From Neopestalotiopsis rosae (taxonomy: Eukaryota > Ascomycota > Sordariomycetes > Amphisphaeriales > Sporocadaceae), in assembly GCA_023078685.1 (NCBI GenBank), contig JALGAS010000001.1, positions 8,122,001-8,186,000 of the forward strand: a DNA stretch of 64,000 nt, given 5' to 3'. Numbering within the stretch: the stretch's first letter is position 1; every line of letters starts with the position of its first letter. Positions 9,244 through 22,020 of the stretch are shown in pieces. Position numbers and translations under genes: made by a program. The notes below the pieces were generated by a model. That model saw nothing but the letters and a program-made list of their open reading frames with translations. It ran no database searches and was not told where the DNA came from.

Positions 9244-12200
9244 GAGCAAATACCTTAGTCTGGCCGCTATAGATGCGGCACCGAATTCTGTAAGATCAGC
9301 GAGGGGCATCTCACGAACCTTTTGCGTTTGTAATACTTGGTTTTTTATAGTCCATACTCAGCGAGAGGTCAGCATGGCGGATTCATGTACCTCGGCGATT
9401 CCATCACGACTTTATGATAGCGTTACACGAATGATGACTCCAGTTCTGGGTCTAATGATAATACTCGCAATTCAAAAGTTGAGAACTATATAAATCGAAT
9501 GTATTTCGAAGAATGCTTTCCATCTGTAATAATCGTCTGTATTGAACCATGGGCTTTGGCGTGGTTTTAAATGTTGATTATGATCGCTAAACGATACTGC
9601 ATTTCAGCTCTGAGTATAAAGCACGACTAAATTAAAAATGAGACATCTTGGCTCTCTAGAATCCTTTGCAACATAGCTTTTTAATGTTGTTGTCATTGTG
9701 GTTTCTGTGTATAGACAGACCTACCTCATGTAGTATTTTGAAACACAGTCTTCTTATGTTAGGTTTTCCTTGTGACTAGATCCCTAAGATGCCAGAAATC
9801 GGATTACACTCTTCTTTTTGTTATATGACAATTCTTACTCAAGAACCTAGGCATGAACATATAGTACTTCCCAGTTTCGGCGACGCAGCATCGTTGTTCT
9901 TGAAGTCATTCATTGTATGGCGGTCTACCGATATTCCTGAAGATGCGGCCTAAATCTCATATGTTGAGATTTGAGGTATCATCTTCAGGAACACATTTCA
10001 AAGTCGCGCTATCGCTGACTTCAGGCCTTACTACTCAATTGGAAGAGACGAAAAGTAAGATCTATTTGATGGATAATTGTTGATACTTGTTCATCAAAAG
10101 TAACTTGGTGTTTCACTGATAAGCTACCTCTGTCCTGATGAATTTATTCGATCACTACTATCAGATTCGCTTGTCCGCCACAGAGATACAAGCATCATAT
10201 TTTATTTAGTTCCGGACTTTTCGACATTGGACGAGATATTTCCAAGCACTGGTCCATCTACACCAATCTATCTAAAGTGATGCATCTTCAGACTTGAACG
10301 GCATATACGGACCCGAAGTGAATGGGGCAGTGCATTTTGCAACAAGCATTTCGTCTAACCGCGACACTGCTCTCTTTGTTTCTCGGATCGCAGTGTTTCC
10401 ATTATTTCTCGCAATGGAGTTGAACAAAAGTCTTGGCACGTCATGTTTGGGCATTCGAATACCCGGTCTCGAGAAAATTGACATCTAAGCGGGAGAGAGA
10501 GGAACAGAAGAACACATCCACAGTCTCATCTCATCGTGCTAATTACGAGCACTCCGTGAAATATCCACATTTTGCGGCTATCTACGAACAGTGGGCTCGA
10601 GATTTCATTTAATGTAAACGCCTAGCTGAGGAAGCAAGGCTTGATTGCATCAAGCTTAACCCGTGTCCAATTTTCAAGCTTCTCGTCTGGGCCTCGCATG
10701 CAACCGGACTCCTCTCTATATGTCCAGTCAGTCCCAATCAACAGGCTCGCATGGCCGCGGCTTTGCCGACCTACTGGGCTGGGTAGCTGCCTAACCTAGT
10801 AAGGAGGGAGAATGGAAGAGGCTAGGAAGTCGATGAAACGTATCCAGGGACGTTGACAAGGCCGCAGGACTTCAGATGAAAATAGCAGTGCCTAGAAGTA
10901 TTCTGATTCCTAGCTCTCCTAGGATCGAACGTGCCTACTGACCTCACATACTGAACAAAAGTCGATGCAAGGTCAACGTGGTGGTTCAATTGGTGGGCTT
11001 GGCCACTGTCGAAACGGGTGCTTCAAATGTGTGGGGTAGTCCAGGGGTCATTGGTTTCACTGGGGGTGCCCGGCCGGGGGACCGAATAGGTGGCCGCTAA
11101 AGAGCATTCAGAACGCCCAGGCTCGAAGCCTCGGCGCCAATGCTCACAAGAAAAAAAAACAAGCTCATTGAGTGCCGATGCCAAATCAACTTGGCGAGCG
11201 ATCTTGTGGGACTTCAATTATCTCCGTCCTGGACCGACCTGGGAAGAAATTACACAATGGAACCAGCGTTTATGCGAAATTCGTACAGGATCGAATGCAA
11301 CTCAGGGACTTGCTCCAGTCGGTTGCGACTACTAGTCGCCAAGAGTAACATTGCGTTGTCGTATTCGACCCATCATCAGCCACCAGCAACCATCAGAGCG
11401 CCCAGAGGCGAAACAGATCTGAGGCAGGACAACCTCGGACTGCCGAACACGACCGTCGCTCAACAGTGAATGGCTTCCGTCCGAGATTCCCTCGACTTTG
11501 TTTCTACCAAACAGTCATACCACCTCCTACTCTTTCTGGCCACGGGACATTGCTTGGACTACTGTTTACAAGTACCGTTCGAGAAGGTATCACTGTTCCA
11601 AGTGAGTCTTAGGCGCTGGCTGCTACTAGAAGGAATACGTAGTGGACGCTGGATACCAAGAGTGACACCTGTGGTTATGGGTCGAGATATCTCGTTCGTG
11701 TACACATTGACAATAACTACAGTATAGTGCCGTTGAGGATCCGATCTGATTCTGGCTGATGTTCCGAACCTCGAGGGATATGTTCCTTCGCCATTATCTT
11801 GTTGACATCACCATCGCCCCACGAAACCTGCGCGTCTATATCGACTCCAAACAGGGCCTTTGTAGATGGCTACTGTGGATTGTTTCTGGCTTGGCGCCCG
11901 CGATACGAACATGTTTTCTCCCGGGCAGAGATCTACGCGGTCTGGGCTGCATCTGTGGTGTGCTAAAAAGAGCCTTCACAAAGCCCCAATGCGGCCCCCA
12001 TTTGAGGCTCTGAGCTTGCCAAGAAAATACAACATGACTAGGATACCATTGGGTTGTGGAGAAATTCAACGTCTTTAAGAAGCTTGCTGTGCTAGCTGTA
12101 GTGCAACCGTCGGCAGCATACCGAGAGACCCCGGGGCGCTTGGCACCGCAAAACCGCCCCCTGCCTTAGCTCGTCGTGGTTTTTCCATCTGGGGTGATGC

Positions 12201-13055
12201 TACCCCCTGAAGGAGGGGAGGTCAGGGCACTCAGTCCTCACTATGACACCCTCAGCCAGGTACATCCCAAGCTTCCTGATTTCCTTAGTCCATCTGAGTT
12301 TTCCTAGTACCTAGCACCAGCAGGAGCAGCCAGTGGGCTCAGTGATTCCATCTCGCACTTCCAACTGCCCGGGTACGGGCTGAATAATGCTGGTCTTCTT
12401 CACTCCCGTCCGTCCTATAGCACATGCTTGCTCTCGCCCCACCATCTTGCCGCATACTATGTCTTGGACTTGCTTGGGATGTGTGGATCTACGCGAGCCG
12501 CCCATGTTTGGTGATCATGGCAGGAAGATCAGTCTCGGCGATGGAGGCCAAGAGCAGTACGCAATGCTTGTCCCAGATGCCCCAGTAACTGCAACAGCTT
12601 GGTGATCTTCATTGCCCATCTTGGTCGGAGGCTTGGCTTGTGAAATGTTCGATGATACCTCCGAAAGCAGACACCCACACAGCATGGCTTACTTCCGTAC
12701 CCCCTGGTCATAGTTCCTTTGTGTCAGTGCCCTGACTCTTCGTGTGGGCCCATTTGGTGTTCTGCTATACTGATGTCTTTGCCTGACTCTTACAGATCTC
12801 TTTCGTTTAAAACATCAATGGGTCCCTGAGGATCTCAAGTCTTGGCATTCTTCTTCTCCCATCCTTCTTTTCTTTCTCATTGCTGTGTCTTCTGTAGATT
12901 CCGTTTTGGGGTTTGTTATTCACTTCTCTTGAGGGTATCTTGTTGGTGATAGATTCATCACACGAGTTGAGCTCCCTCTATTACGCTCATTCTTTATCTT
13001 TCCTCTCCCACCTGGTGTGGTTTTTTACCCTCTATTTCAGATTTCCTTCGACAAT
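9244..13055. other. 3.8-kb gene-free stretch
   Basis: Only short, unconserved-looking reading frames are present on both strands. The part from about 9300 to 10600 looks AT-rich with many stops. From about 12820 the sequence becomes CT-rich on the plus strand, which fits the promoter and leader of the aspartic protease. No repeat or transposon gene was recognised. Confidence 0.55.
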
Positions 13056-14595
13056 ATGCAGTCGTCAATGAAGGTCCTGTTTCTCATGGCCCTCGTGGCC
13101 CTCGTGGCTGCTTCCCCAGCTCCCCAGATCCAGAAGCGTGGAATATACAAGGTGGAGCGAGTGGCAAACCCGGCTTACACTGGCAAGAATGGCCCTCGGG
13201 CACTCCTCAAGACTCTTAGAAAGTACCGCATGCCTATTCCTGCTGGTCTGATGGAGTCTGTTGAGGGCCACGAGATGATCTCCAAGCGTAAGTCAAGATG
13301 ATGCTACTTTCAGAGAAGAATATCTTGAAGGGAGAGATATACCTTTTATATCGTCCCGTGCTTGAACATGTACAAGACAAAGAGAAAAAATCGACCAAAA
13401 AGACCCCCATACGTTCACATTATAGGTCAAAAAGCTGACATATCTCGTCTCACCAGGCAAGGAGAAGAAGAAGGGTGCAAAGAATGGTGCTGGAGCTGCA
13501 GCAGACAACAGCACGGCGTCCGCAGCTGCCGCGACCAACGGTACTGGTAGTGGTACTGGCCTTGTCACTGCGACACCCGAGACGAACGATGTCGAGTACT
13601 TGTCGCCTGTCGATATCGGTGGTCAGACTCTCAACCTCGACTTTGACTCGGGCTCCTCCGATCTTTGGGTGTTCAACAACCAGCTCAGCACGGCCGCAAC
13701 CACTGGACACACTGTTTTTGATGCCACCAAGTCTAACACGTTTGCCCTGATGAAGGGTGCTTCCTTCCAGATCAGCTACGGTGATGGTTCGGGAGCCGCC
13801 GGCAACGTTGGCACAGACACTGTGAACGTCGGCGGTGCCACTGTCACTGCACAGGCCGTCGAATTGGCCACGGCTGTCTCGAAATCATTTGTTCAGGACA
13901 CCAACAACAATGGCCTGCTTGGTCTGGCTTTTTCAAAGCTCAACACGGTACAGCCTCAACAGCAAAAGACATTCTTCGACAACGTCATGCCTTCTCTCGC
14001 TGAGCCTGTCTTCACTGCTGATCTCCGTGCCAACGCCACCGGTGCCTACGAATTTGGCCGCGTCGACACCAGCAAGTTCACTGGTCAAATGACTTGGGTT
14101 CCCATCAATGATACTCAGGGCTTCTGGCAATTCGCGAGCGAGAGCTTTTCCGTGAACGGCGGTGCCACGCAGCAGGGTACCGCTGGTGCGCAGGCCATTG
14201 CCGACACTGGCACCACCCTCGTTCTGGCTGACCCTGTCGCTGTCCAAGCCTACTACTCTCAGGTACAGGGTGCCGTCAATGATGCCCAGGCTGGTGGCTT
14301 CGTCTTTCCCTGCAACACCCAGATGCCTGACCTTGCGCTCGATATCGGTGGTACCCCAGCCACTATCAAGGGAGCCGATATTAACTTTGCTCAGGTCGAC
14401 GCGCAGAGTAAGTCTTGACCCGATCTCATCTCAATTTCCTCTTTTCAAATCACTAACATGGTTCCCTCAGACTGCTTCGGTGGCGTTCAGGCATCCCCCG
14501 CCAACCTCTTCATCTATGGAGACATCTTCTTCAAGAGCAACTTCGTTGCTTTCAACGGTGGCAACAACTCTCTGGGTTTCGCAACCCACGCTTAA
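13056..14595 (+). CDS. Secreted aspartic protease, pepsin family A1
   Basis: Three exons (13056-13287, 13457-14407, 14471-14595) give 435 aa; introns are 169 nt and 63 nt, both GTAAGT...AG. A signal peptide (hydrophobic to about residue 20, cleavage near ASPAPQ) is followed by a basic propeptide ending in KR and a Lys-rich linker. The mature enzyme shows the first catalytic motif FDSGSSDLWV (Asp140), the flap tyrosine in SYGDGSG (Tyr184), the second catalytic motif ADTGTTL (Asp326), and the C-terminal block FIYGDIFFKSNFVAF. The first motif has Ser in place of the usual Thr (DSG, not DTG), a conservative change seen in active members. Size and motifs fit the eupenicillopepsin/aspergillopepsin group that digests extracellular protein at acid pH. 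The N-terminus could also start 12 bases later at MKVLF. Confidence 0.93.
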
Positions 14596-15256
14596 ATATT
14601 ACAACATAGAAAATGTACATACGAGAAGAGTATAGGGGAATGGCACAGGATATGTCCACATCACGCCAATGTCTTGCGATGAATGATGGCGTATAAATCT
14701 CATACATTTTTGTCGCTTGTCAAATATATTGGCAATAGAACACATTTTATTTAACAATCAACCATGGATATATCGAACATAATATGCACATGGCTTCAAT
14801 CATAAGATCGTGGCTTTTTTGAATCATGAACGTAAGACATACAATCTCCTACCAAGGCCACAGGGTCACCTGCCATTGATTATCGTCAATTGAAGATAGC
14901 ATGAACGTGGTAGTAACGGGGCAAGTATTCACGCAGTTGCGGCTGCTGGGCCATCACAACTACGACATCCAGGCTCCACCAGACTTGACATTTCTTCTGA
15001 CAAAACATTTGAACACGCCACACTCCATATCACAAGAGCTTCAATGCTGCAAAGTATAGTAAATGTTTTATCACACGTACAGAAGCACACAGTCTTAATT
15101 GGTCATAATTATCGACATTCCCTTCAAGGTGTTGGTGACTACCACGACCACTCACTTTATCGCTCCTCCTTATTCAGCAGGATCCTACCAGCATAGAGTC
15201 GAGTCGTACTTGCGATCTGCGTTCGTAAATGCAGTGCTTAAGTCCCTAGCATATGA
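14596..15256. other. Convergent intergenic region
   Basis: AT-rich spacer between the 3' ends of the aspartic protease and the FAD monooxygenase. I see no gene or clear element in it beyond likely polyadenylation sequence. Confidence 0.6.
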
Positions 15257-16581
15257 TTATTCCAGTTCGGCGTCCATCATCTGCAAAGTTTCATCGCGAT
15301 GCTTCTCCATATCAATGTCGATGATGAAGTCCCATCTTGACATGAACGATGTCACCGTCTTGGGGTCTAATTTGACAGTTCCTGTCAACATATCCCCAGT
15401 AGCTCGACTTGAATCGACGATGCGCTGGGTGCGCGGCCGGCGGACCTGGTCGTAGACCTTCAAGGCTACAACTGCTTCGGCCTGGGTCTTGGCGTGTCCC
15501 AGCAAGGTGGAAAGAATCAAGCTGTCCTCGATCGACATGCCGCCACCCGAGCTTTGCCACGGGGTGGTCGAATGCGCGGCATCACCAGTTACACAGATAG
15601 GCCCAGAAACGTAGGTACGTGCCTTGGGGTGATCCCAAAGATACATGGCTTCGTGCTGAGCCTGACTGCAAAGCAACTGTGTTTCGGTCAGCATTTTCGT
15701 CCAACTCATGTTACCTGAAGAAAATCGGCCAACTGTCTTACCTCGTTGACAGCCCTTTTAAGGTGTGGTGGCCAATCTTGAAAAAGCGATTTGATCTCCT
15801 CAGCATCAACTTTTCTTCTCCATTCATCCAGTGAAGCAGATCCAGCTTTCTTATCATTCGCAGCAATGGCAAATTGCACCAGGTCGCCGCCACTCAGAAT
15901 ATTGTGCATCAGAAAGGCAGTTTGACCCGCCCATCCATACTCGCGTGCATCTTCCAAATTCACAAGATCCTTGCCTAGACTGGCCTGAGCCTTGTCGAAA
16001 GGCTGAAGGGTCATGAGAAACCAAGCACCGCTGTTTTGGGGAGAGGCCGTGGGATCATTCTCACCCAAGACGAGCTTTCGTACGGTACTATGGATACCAT
16101 CAGCGCCAATGATAATATCGCACTCAAAGGTACTGCCATCAATGAAAGTGAGCGTGATCGAGTCTTGACGGTCGATTTTCTGAAGTTTCTTGGAAGCATG
16201 CATTCGTTCTCGCGGGATGTCGGCCAACAGTGCCTCAAGAAAGTTGACGCGGTGCACAATGCTTGTGAGACGCTTCCCCTGGACTGCCTCGTCGACTTCA
16301 TCGGCCATCATCCCTGCACCTTCTCCTTGCGCCAACATGAACCTGACACCTTTCATCGGAACTGCTCCAGCTTGGTCGAGGCATCGTGTGGCCGAAGGGC
16401 CAATGAGCTCCAGAGCGGCTTGAGCATTTCTGGCAATTCCAATCGCCATGCCAGCTTCTTTGAATTCCTTGGCAGCCTCAAAGATGTGTACATCCAGATG
16501 AGAAAATTTGATCAGGGCGTGGATCAAAGAAGCACCGGCCAAACCACCGCCTACTACGGCGATTCTGATGGGGGGAGTCAT
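15257..16581 (-). CDS. FAD-dependent monooxygenase (salicylate hydroxylase-like)
   Basis: Two exons (16581-15742, 15676-15257) give 419 aa. The 65-nt intron has a TGCTGAC branch site and restores the conserved run from LKRAVNE into LLCSQAQHEAMYLWD. Motifs of the class A flavoprotein hydroxylases are in place: the dinucleotide-binding GGGLAG (residues 11-16), the DG motif GADGIHS (159-165), and the GD motif GDAAHS (311-316) followed by GGGMSIEDS. Such enzymes use NAD(P)H and O2 to hydroxylate aromatic or cyclic substrates, in degradation or in secondary metabolism. The substrate cannot be told from the sequence. No signal peptide is visible, so it is probably cytosolic. It is isolated by more than 600 bp on both sides, so no pathway follows from context. 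Confidence 0.92.
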
Positions 16582-18226
16582 AATAGAGGCCTGAGTTGTG
16601 ATTCAGATCAAACTAAAGTTTTGGTTTGAAACCTTTCACCTGGTCGAGGATGTGGGAAGACTCTAGGAAGCTAGATACTGACAGATACGGAGGAGGATCA
16701 TGTTGTTGGTTACAACATAGTTGTTGGATGGATTTACCGCAATTATGCAGGTTGGTTCTACATGCTCCTCTGTGAGGTCAAGGGTGTGCTGCGGGTCAGG
16801 GCGGGTCGTGGTAAGTAGAACTCCAGATTGTCCGCCTGATTGGAGCAGACGGGCTCGACATACGTTTATTCGCCCCCAAAATGATTCGAACTCCGGAATC
16901 AATCCCTAACATTATGGATCACTCACTTGTTATACTCCAACTGTGGTATCTATCACATATCTCTGACATGAATTGGGCGTCATCACAATGAAGAGGCTGC
17001 ACTGCAGGCTTGGCTCGCATCTAACGCGGAACGGACACCGAGCTTTGGGTCTGCTAGTCGGACACAGATTCCAAGCGGGGACGACTGGTTTTTTTTTCCC
17101 TTTTAAGGTGCACCGAACTATCGAGTCTGGAGATCAAAATCATCTTTTTATGCCAGAGCGACTGGCCGAAAACCGAAGGAAATTCGAAGGAGCGCCGAGC
17201 CAATCTCCACGAGCGCCTCCACCGGCTTCATCTGGAACTGAACAAAACGTCTAGTCAACGCTCTTAATTGACCAAGAAGCCGCTTCGCTTCTGAAAGCAA
17301 CAACACCGGGTTCTTTCTTTGCGCGCATATCGGCGCGTCGGGGCAAAGGAGGCAGATTCCATGGCGTTTTACCACGGTTATCCTGACGTTGTCACGTGGC
17401 ATTAGTCTCGCCTGCGGTAATGTGAAGGGAATTTCTGATTAAAAAACCCAACGAAAATGTCTGGGTTGATCCTAACGCGCTATTCAAGAATTATGCTGAA
17501 CAGCTATTGAATATACCTACCTCAAAGTGATCTCCGGTGGATATGACCTGCTACAACCGGCTTTTCGGTTCAGCTCCTATCAGGATCACCTCCATCTGTG
17601 CTGCGTATGGTAAGGCAGAAAATGGCCTGGTAATAGATTTGTGCTTCTTATTTTGGTTTTTGGGTTTCGGTTTTCGGGCTCAGCATATACATATTGAGTC
17701 GAGATGTCACAGCTTTCTCGTAGTTAGAAAAGGATATCGTAAGTCAAGTCCGCGCTTTGGATACCTAAATCGGTTACATTACCATATTCATCGATGGAAC
17801 CGCATGCTTTAAGCTTTGCCTTAAGAAGAAAAGAGATTTCACACCGAAGACTACAGGAAAGCTGCGCGAGACTGCCTGTCGGGGTTTTCACCGAAACATA
17901 GAGGTGCAGCTCTTCAAACCCTCTTCAGAACTAATGTGGAGTGCGTGCCTCATTACTCTCGAAGACCGCCACACCCGTCGGTCGGAGATATAAAATACAC
18001 TTTTAACATGTCGGTCCGTGAAAAGATGCCACGTTAAACTCCCATCTGGATGTGCAGTGAGCCGGAGTGATTAAGCCCCATAGGAAATGAGTATTTAAAG
18101 CAGGTTTCCCTCACCATAATGACCTTCTTCCTGACCTCACAACACACAAACTTGACCACACTCTTCCTGACCAGAACAACAATTTACACTTCTTGTCTAT
18201 CTACAACTCTCTTCCCATTCATCACA
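16582..18226. other. Gene-free stretch
   Basis: Upstream regions of the monooxygenase (minus) and of the small secreted protein (plus). Only short overlapping frames are present. A TATTTAAA box lies about 140 bp before the ATG at 18227. Confidence 0.5.
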
Positions 18227-18858
18227 ATGAAGCCGTCTTCGATCGTCACTGCGCTTGTGGCCGCCGCCTCCATGACGGCCACCAGTGCCGCGCCTCACAA
18301 CAGTACGGGCGTCCTCTCTCCCCGGTCCGACAGTCCCGAGACCATCAATCAGGTACAAGCCAAGCTTGATCAGACCCCCGGCTCCGTCTGGGCCGTCAAC
18401 TGCATTAATGACTGCAACAAGAGGATTGCATGTCTGGGCGAATGCCTCGGCAAGTTTGACTCCGAAGGCCAGAACAAGCCCGACCAGGCAGCCAAGGATA
18501 AGGCCGTCAAAGGCCTTCCCGCAGTCCTGACCCTCATCGACTGTGCCTCGACCGCGGGCAACATATGTAAGCAGCTACTTTTTCGTTCTATCCCCTCCTA
18601 TTCACTATCAGCCCTCTCATCGCCCCAGTACATCTCCCTTCAAAGCTGGTATGGCATAACAGTACCTTGGCTAACCTTGAGGATCTCGTCGCTTCAACAG
18701 TCAAGGTCATCCCCTGCTTGGTCAAGCCTGCTCCAGATTCCATGGATAAGATCCCCGATTGGCCCAAGAAGGTCGACGCTGCCGCAGAAACTCTCAAGTG
18801 TGGCGGATCGTGCAAGGGGGACGCTAAGTGCTTCCTCAAATGCATCCTTCACACTTAG
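18227..18858 (+). CDS. Small secreted cysteine-rich protein
   Basis: Two exons (18227-18566, 18629-18858) give 189 aa. The 62-nt intron (GTAAGC...CCCCAG) is the only acceptor that keeps the second exon in frame with the cysteine-rich tail. A clear signal peptide (MKPSSIVTALVAAASM..., cleavage near SAAP) is followed by a mature chain with ten cysteines: four in the segment NCINDCNKRIACLGEC, two in the middle, and four in the tail KCGGSCKGDAKCFLKC. The mature protein is otherwise polar and has no domain I recognise. An apoplastic effector-like, antimicrobial or wall-associated role is possible but is inference. The second exon starts with LHLPSK; another acceptor could shift this junction by a few residues. 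Confidence 0.72.
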
Positions 18859-21117
18859 TGAATCGCAGACCTGTCAAACGAGCTCTTTACAATGTCCAAA
18901 TTCTTTCCTGACTTGAGTGGTTGAGACAACATATTTGAAGTTGAATGATTCCCGCAGTCTTTGGGGTTTTGTTTGTTTCATTGTCGCGTTTGTGCGCATC
19001 TGCGAGGAATTCGGAGTTTTCAGAATTTAGGTTCCAGTCTGGCTGTCAATTATTCATGACAGAAGCTTGTTCGGATGCTTCTATCACACCTACCTGGAAA
19101 GGCAGTAATGTAGTAATTGATTTGTTGTTTGTGTCAGCATCTCCCCATCGCTACGTATCGAGTGACTACCTACCTAAAAGTGATATGCCTCAATGTATGC
19201 TGTACCCATACTTTGCACTATCAACACAAAAAGAAAAGACAAACAGTGCTGAAACTCTTCTGGGTATTAGGGTTCGAACATGACCTTTTATCTCTTCAGA
19301 TTCAGTGAACCTTTGCCTCCCAATGATGTCCTTATTTCTGTCTGACAGAGCAAATGCGTCAGATCAGCCAAAATTTTGTGTCTGTAAATTGCACATGGGC
19401 AGCTTTGCGCAGTCTAGAGTCGCGCTGCAAGTAGTCTTGTCGAAAACAAGCCCAGAATTAGCAAGGCAAAACTGTTGACGTCGCCTTACTCGTCGGCAAA
19501 GACAGCGATTCAATTTTCCCCATTACTTGTATCTGTAAGAGATAGCATTGATAATGCTTTCTCAAAATCAACTCGAACACTTACTCTTTTGAAATACAGC
19601 TTTGTCAGGGACTCAATACCATTTTCTTACAATCAAAGTGCGTATGAGACACATATCCGCTCTGTCAGCCAACATTTGTCGCATATCCCACAATATCCAA
19701 GCAATATTTTACCAAGTTCTCGTAACGACCTACTCCAAAATTCAGCCCAAGGACGTCCCTTCTTCTTCGTTTCAAGCTGATAATGATGCCTATACGATGC
19801 CAACCCTTACGTCCTGGGTACTGGTCAAGAGCTCGCTATGATATAGATTGACGCCAAAGCGGCTTTGCACAAACAGGGAGCGGAAGAAAGGTTCAGCATG
19901 GGCTTGCGAGAGCTGTCTAAATGGAGAGAGAGAGAGAGAGATGAGGGTATTGAACGGATTAACTACCTCCACCTTAAAATGGCGCTGCTGATTCTTTTTT
20001 GGCTTCATCAGACGTCAGGTCGACGTAATTGGTCATTCAGTCATACTGCCTACGTAGAGAGGTCCCGGCACCTAGAACCATTAGGATTAATGCAATCTCA
20101 GTTGAGTCGAGCTCCATGCTTCTGTAGCTGCAACATGGCGTCAGAGACGTTGTCCCACCCATTAGAGCATATTTGACGAGATGGATCCCATTGTGATTCC
20201 GATAAATCATACTTCTTCTCATAATCTTTCGCAAATGTATCACAATCGATTTCTAGCTCATGATGCGTGTAACGATGCTAATATATGCACATGCCGATGC
20301 GTTCTGCCTGATCGTAAATTTGGATGCTTCTGCCATACTAACACTACTGCCGTCAACCTACATATAGTAGGTCCAAGCATATTAGTGATTGAGCTGCCAG
20401 AAATGATTTCCCGTCAAGTCTCTGTACTTCCATCATCTTTCTACTATCGCATTCCACGACAAGGCCCAGTTGGGAGTACTCGGTTTTGTAGCCCATTATC
20501 ATGTGTTTTCAGGAGACACTCCAAAAGGCGTCGGGATAATTTCCATACCCGTCATGATTTATTCGAGATAGGGCGCGAATGTATGAGGCTGGTAGTGATA
20601 ACTATTAGATAACTGTCTTTTCTTGTCAATGATTCGGATAGCAATATCCACAGACTTACCTACGCTGGTGCTGGGATGGTCGTATGTTAGATCAACTTCC
20701 GGTCTGCTATTATTAGCCCCAATTTTCGCTTGACTGCCTTTGTGATCTCGTTTCGAATGAATGACCGACTGCCGACGTAGGTGATGAAGAGCGTACTTGG
20801 TCGTTGCCGCCGCTCACGACCAGATTATTCGCAACACTTTATCGCAGCAAAATCTTGGACAGAGATATGGCTGGGTATGAGTCAGAAGCTAAAGGTGATT
20901 GCAAACGCTGGTGGCTGTTCTGCGTCGACTTGCACCAATATCGTGGTGGGAGGTGTCGTATCGCGTCGCTGGAAAGTGCTCAAAGACTTTCAGTTCCGAC
21001 GATGCTTTCAAATCGAATGCTTCCTTCCATTCAGTGTTCAGTATTATTCTCATAACCAGCCTGCTTCCATAACAACGATCATACGATCATACGCGAAGGC
21101 TGTTCAGTCGTATTTGG
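18859..21117. other. 2.3-kb gene-free stretch
   Basis: No convincing gene was found. It holds a GA microsatellite at 19924-19941. The minus strand around 20400-20530 translates into stop-broken fragments that may be a decayed gene, but no family was recognised. Confidence 0.5.
19924..19941. repeat. GA dinucleotide microsatellite
   Basis: About nine GA units in a row within gene-free DNA. Confidence 0.85.
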
Positions 21118-22020
21118 CTACGATAGACTCTCGGGAGGCCGAAGGTCTCCCCCTTTCTTCATGAGCTCTGCGATCTCGCCTTCCTCGATCAAGACCTGGC
21201 TAGTAATGCGATTCAGCTCGGTATTGCTAATGTCCAAGCCAGCACACCCAACTATAAATCTAAGTAGCATCTTTTCTGCTGCATCGGCATTGTGGCTGAG
21301 TACGTGGTTATCATTGTCGAAAAGGTGAATTTGTCTGTTTCCCATGTCGCCGTAGATATCGTATAGACTGGTCGAACAAGATGGGTCGAGTGTCGCATCA
21401 GCCGTGCCATGAAGCAGCAACACCGGGGTTGGGGCGAGGCGCCGGATCCCGTCCGTCTCAGCCGCCTGGCTCGCCAGTGCTGCACAGCCCGTGATCCGGT
21501 CGTCACTACCGCCAATGGTGAAGACGGGAGCGCTGCCGAATGACCAGCCTATGAGCACAAACCGATCGAGACCATACGTCTCTTGAAGGAATGACATGGC
21601 GGCCTGGACATCAGCCACACAATATTTGTTGTGTCCAGGGTAGCGGTAGTCTAACCTCAAAGCCGGTATCCCGATGCTTAGAGCGGCTAACTTGGCGGCG
21701 AGAGACAAATAAATGCAACTCGGACCAGCGACACCACCGCCGGCTCCGGAGAGCAATATTGCTGCCGTCCGGTGGTGATCTCGCGGTGCAGGGCGGACAA
21801 AGTCCGAGGGCAAGTGAAGAAAGCCTGGAACAAAACCATCTGATGCGTCTTTGACGTGGACACTGAGTCTCTCTACTGGAAATCGTCGTTTGCCGCCCGA
21901 GGATAACTTCAAGATTCGGGGTGCCTGCTCAAGTTCATCATACGTGTCGATAGTCGAAGGTCTCTCATCAGCAGCTATCGGGCCTGCTCTAGACAGGGAT
22001 GTCTTTTCATTGAGAGCCAT
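21118..22020 (-). CDS. Alpha/beta hydrolase family protein
   Basis: Single exon of 300 aa from the ATG at 22020; an in-frame ATG at 22068 would add 16 residues with no conserved character. The alpha/beta hydrolase core is clear: strand and oxyanion region TAAILLSGAGGG, the nucleophile elbow GWSFGS, the acid in the loop LLLHGTADATLDP, and the catalytic His in LFDNDNHVLS. Layout and length fit the dienelactone-hydrolase/S33-like group. It would hydrolyse an ester, amide or similar bond by a Ser-Asp-His triad; the substrate is unknown. There is no signal peptide, so it is likely intracellular. The nearest genes are more than 1 kb away on the right and more than 2 kb away on the left. Confidence 0.88.
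   Translation of the reverse strand: MALNEKTSLSRAGPIAADERPSTIDTYDELEQAPRILKLSSGGKRRFPVERLSVHVKDASDGFVPGFLHLPSDFVRPAPRDHHRTAAILLSGAGGGVAGPSCIYLSLAAKLAALSIGIPALRLDYRYPGHNKYCVADVQAAMSFLQETYGLDRFVLIGWSFGSAPVFTIGGSDDRITGCAALASQAAETDGIRRLAPTPVLLLHGTADATLDPSCSTSLYDIYGDMGNRQIHLFDNDNHVLSHNADAAEKMLLRFIVGCAGLDISNTELNRITSQVLIEEGEIAELMKKGGDLRPPESLS

Noticed and set aside
16036..16629. 197-codon plus-strand frame opposite the FAD monooxygenase
   Set aside because: Antisense shadow of a strongly conserved enzyme; no protein-like features.
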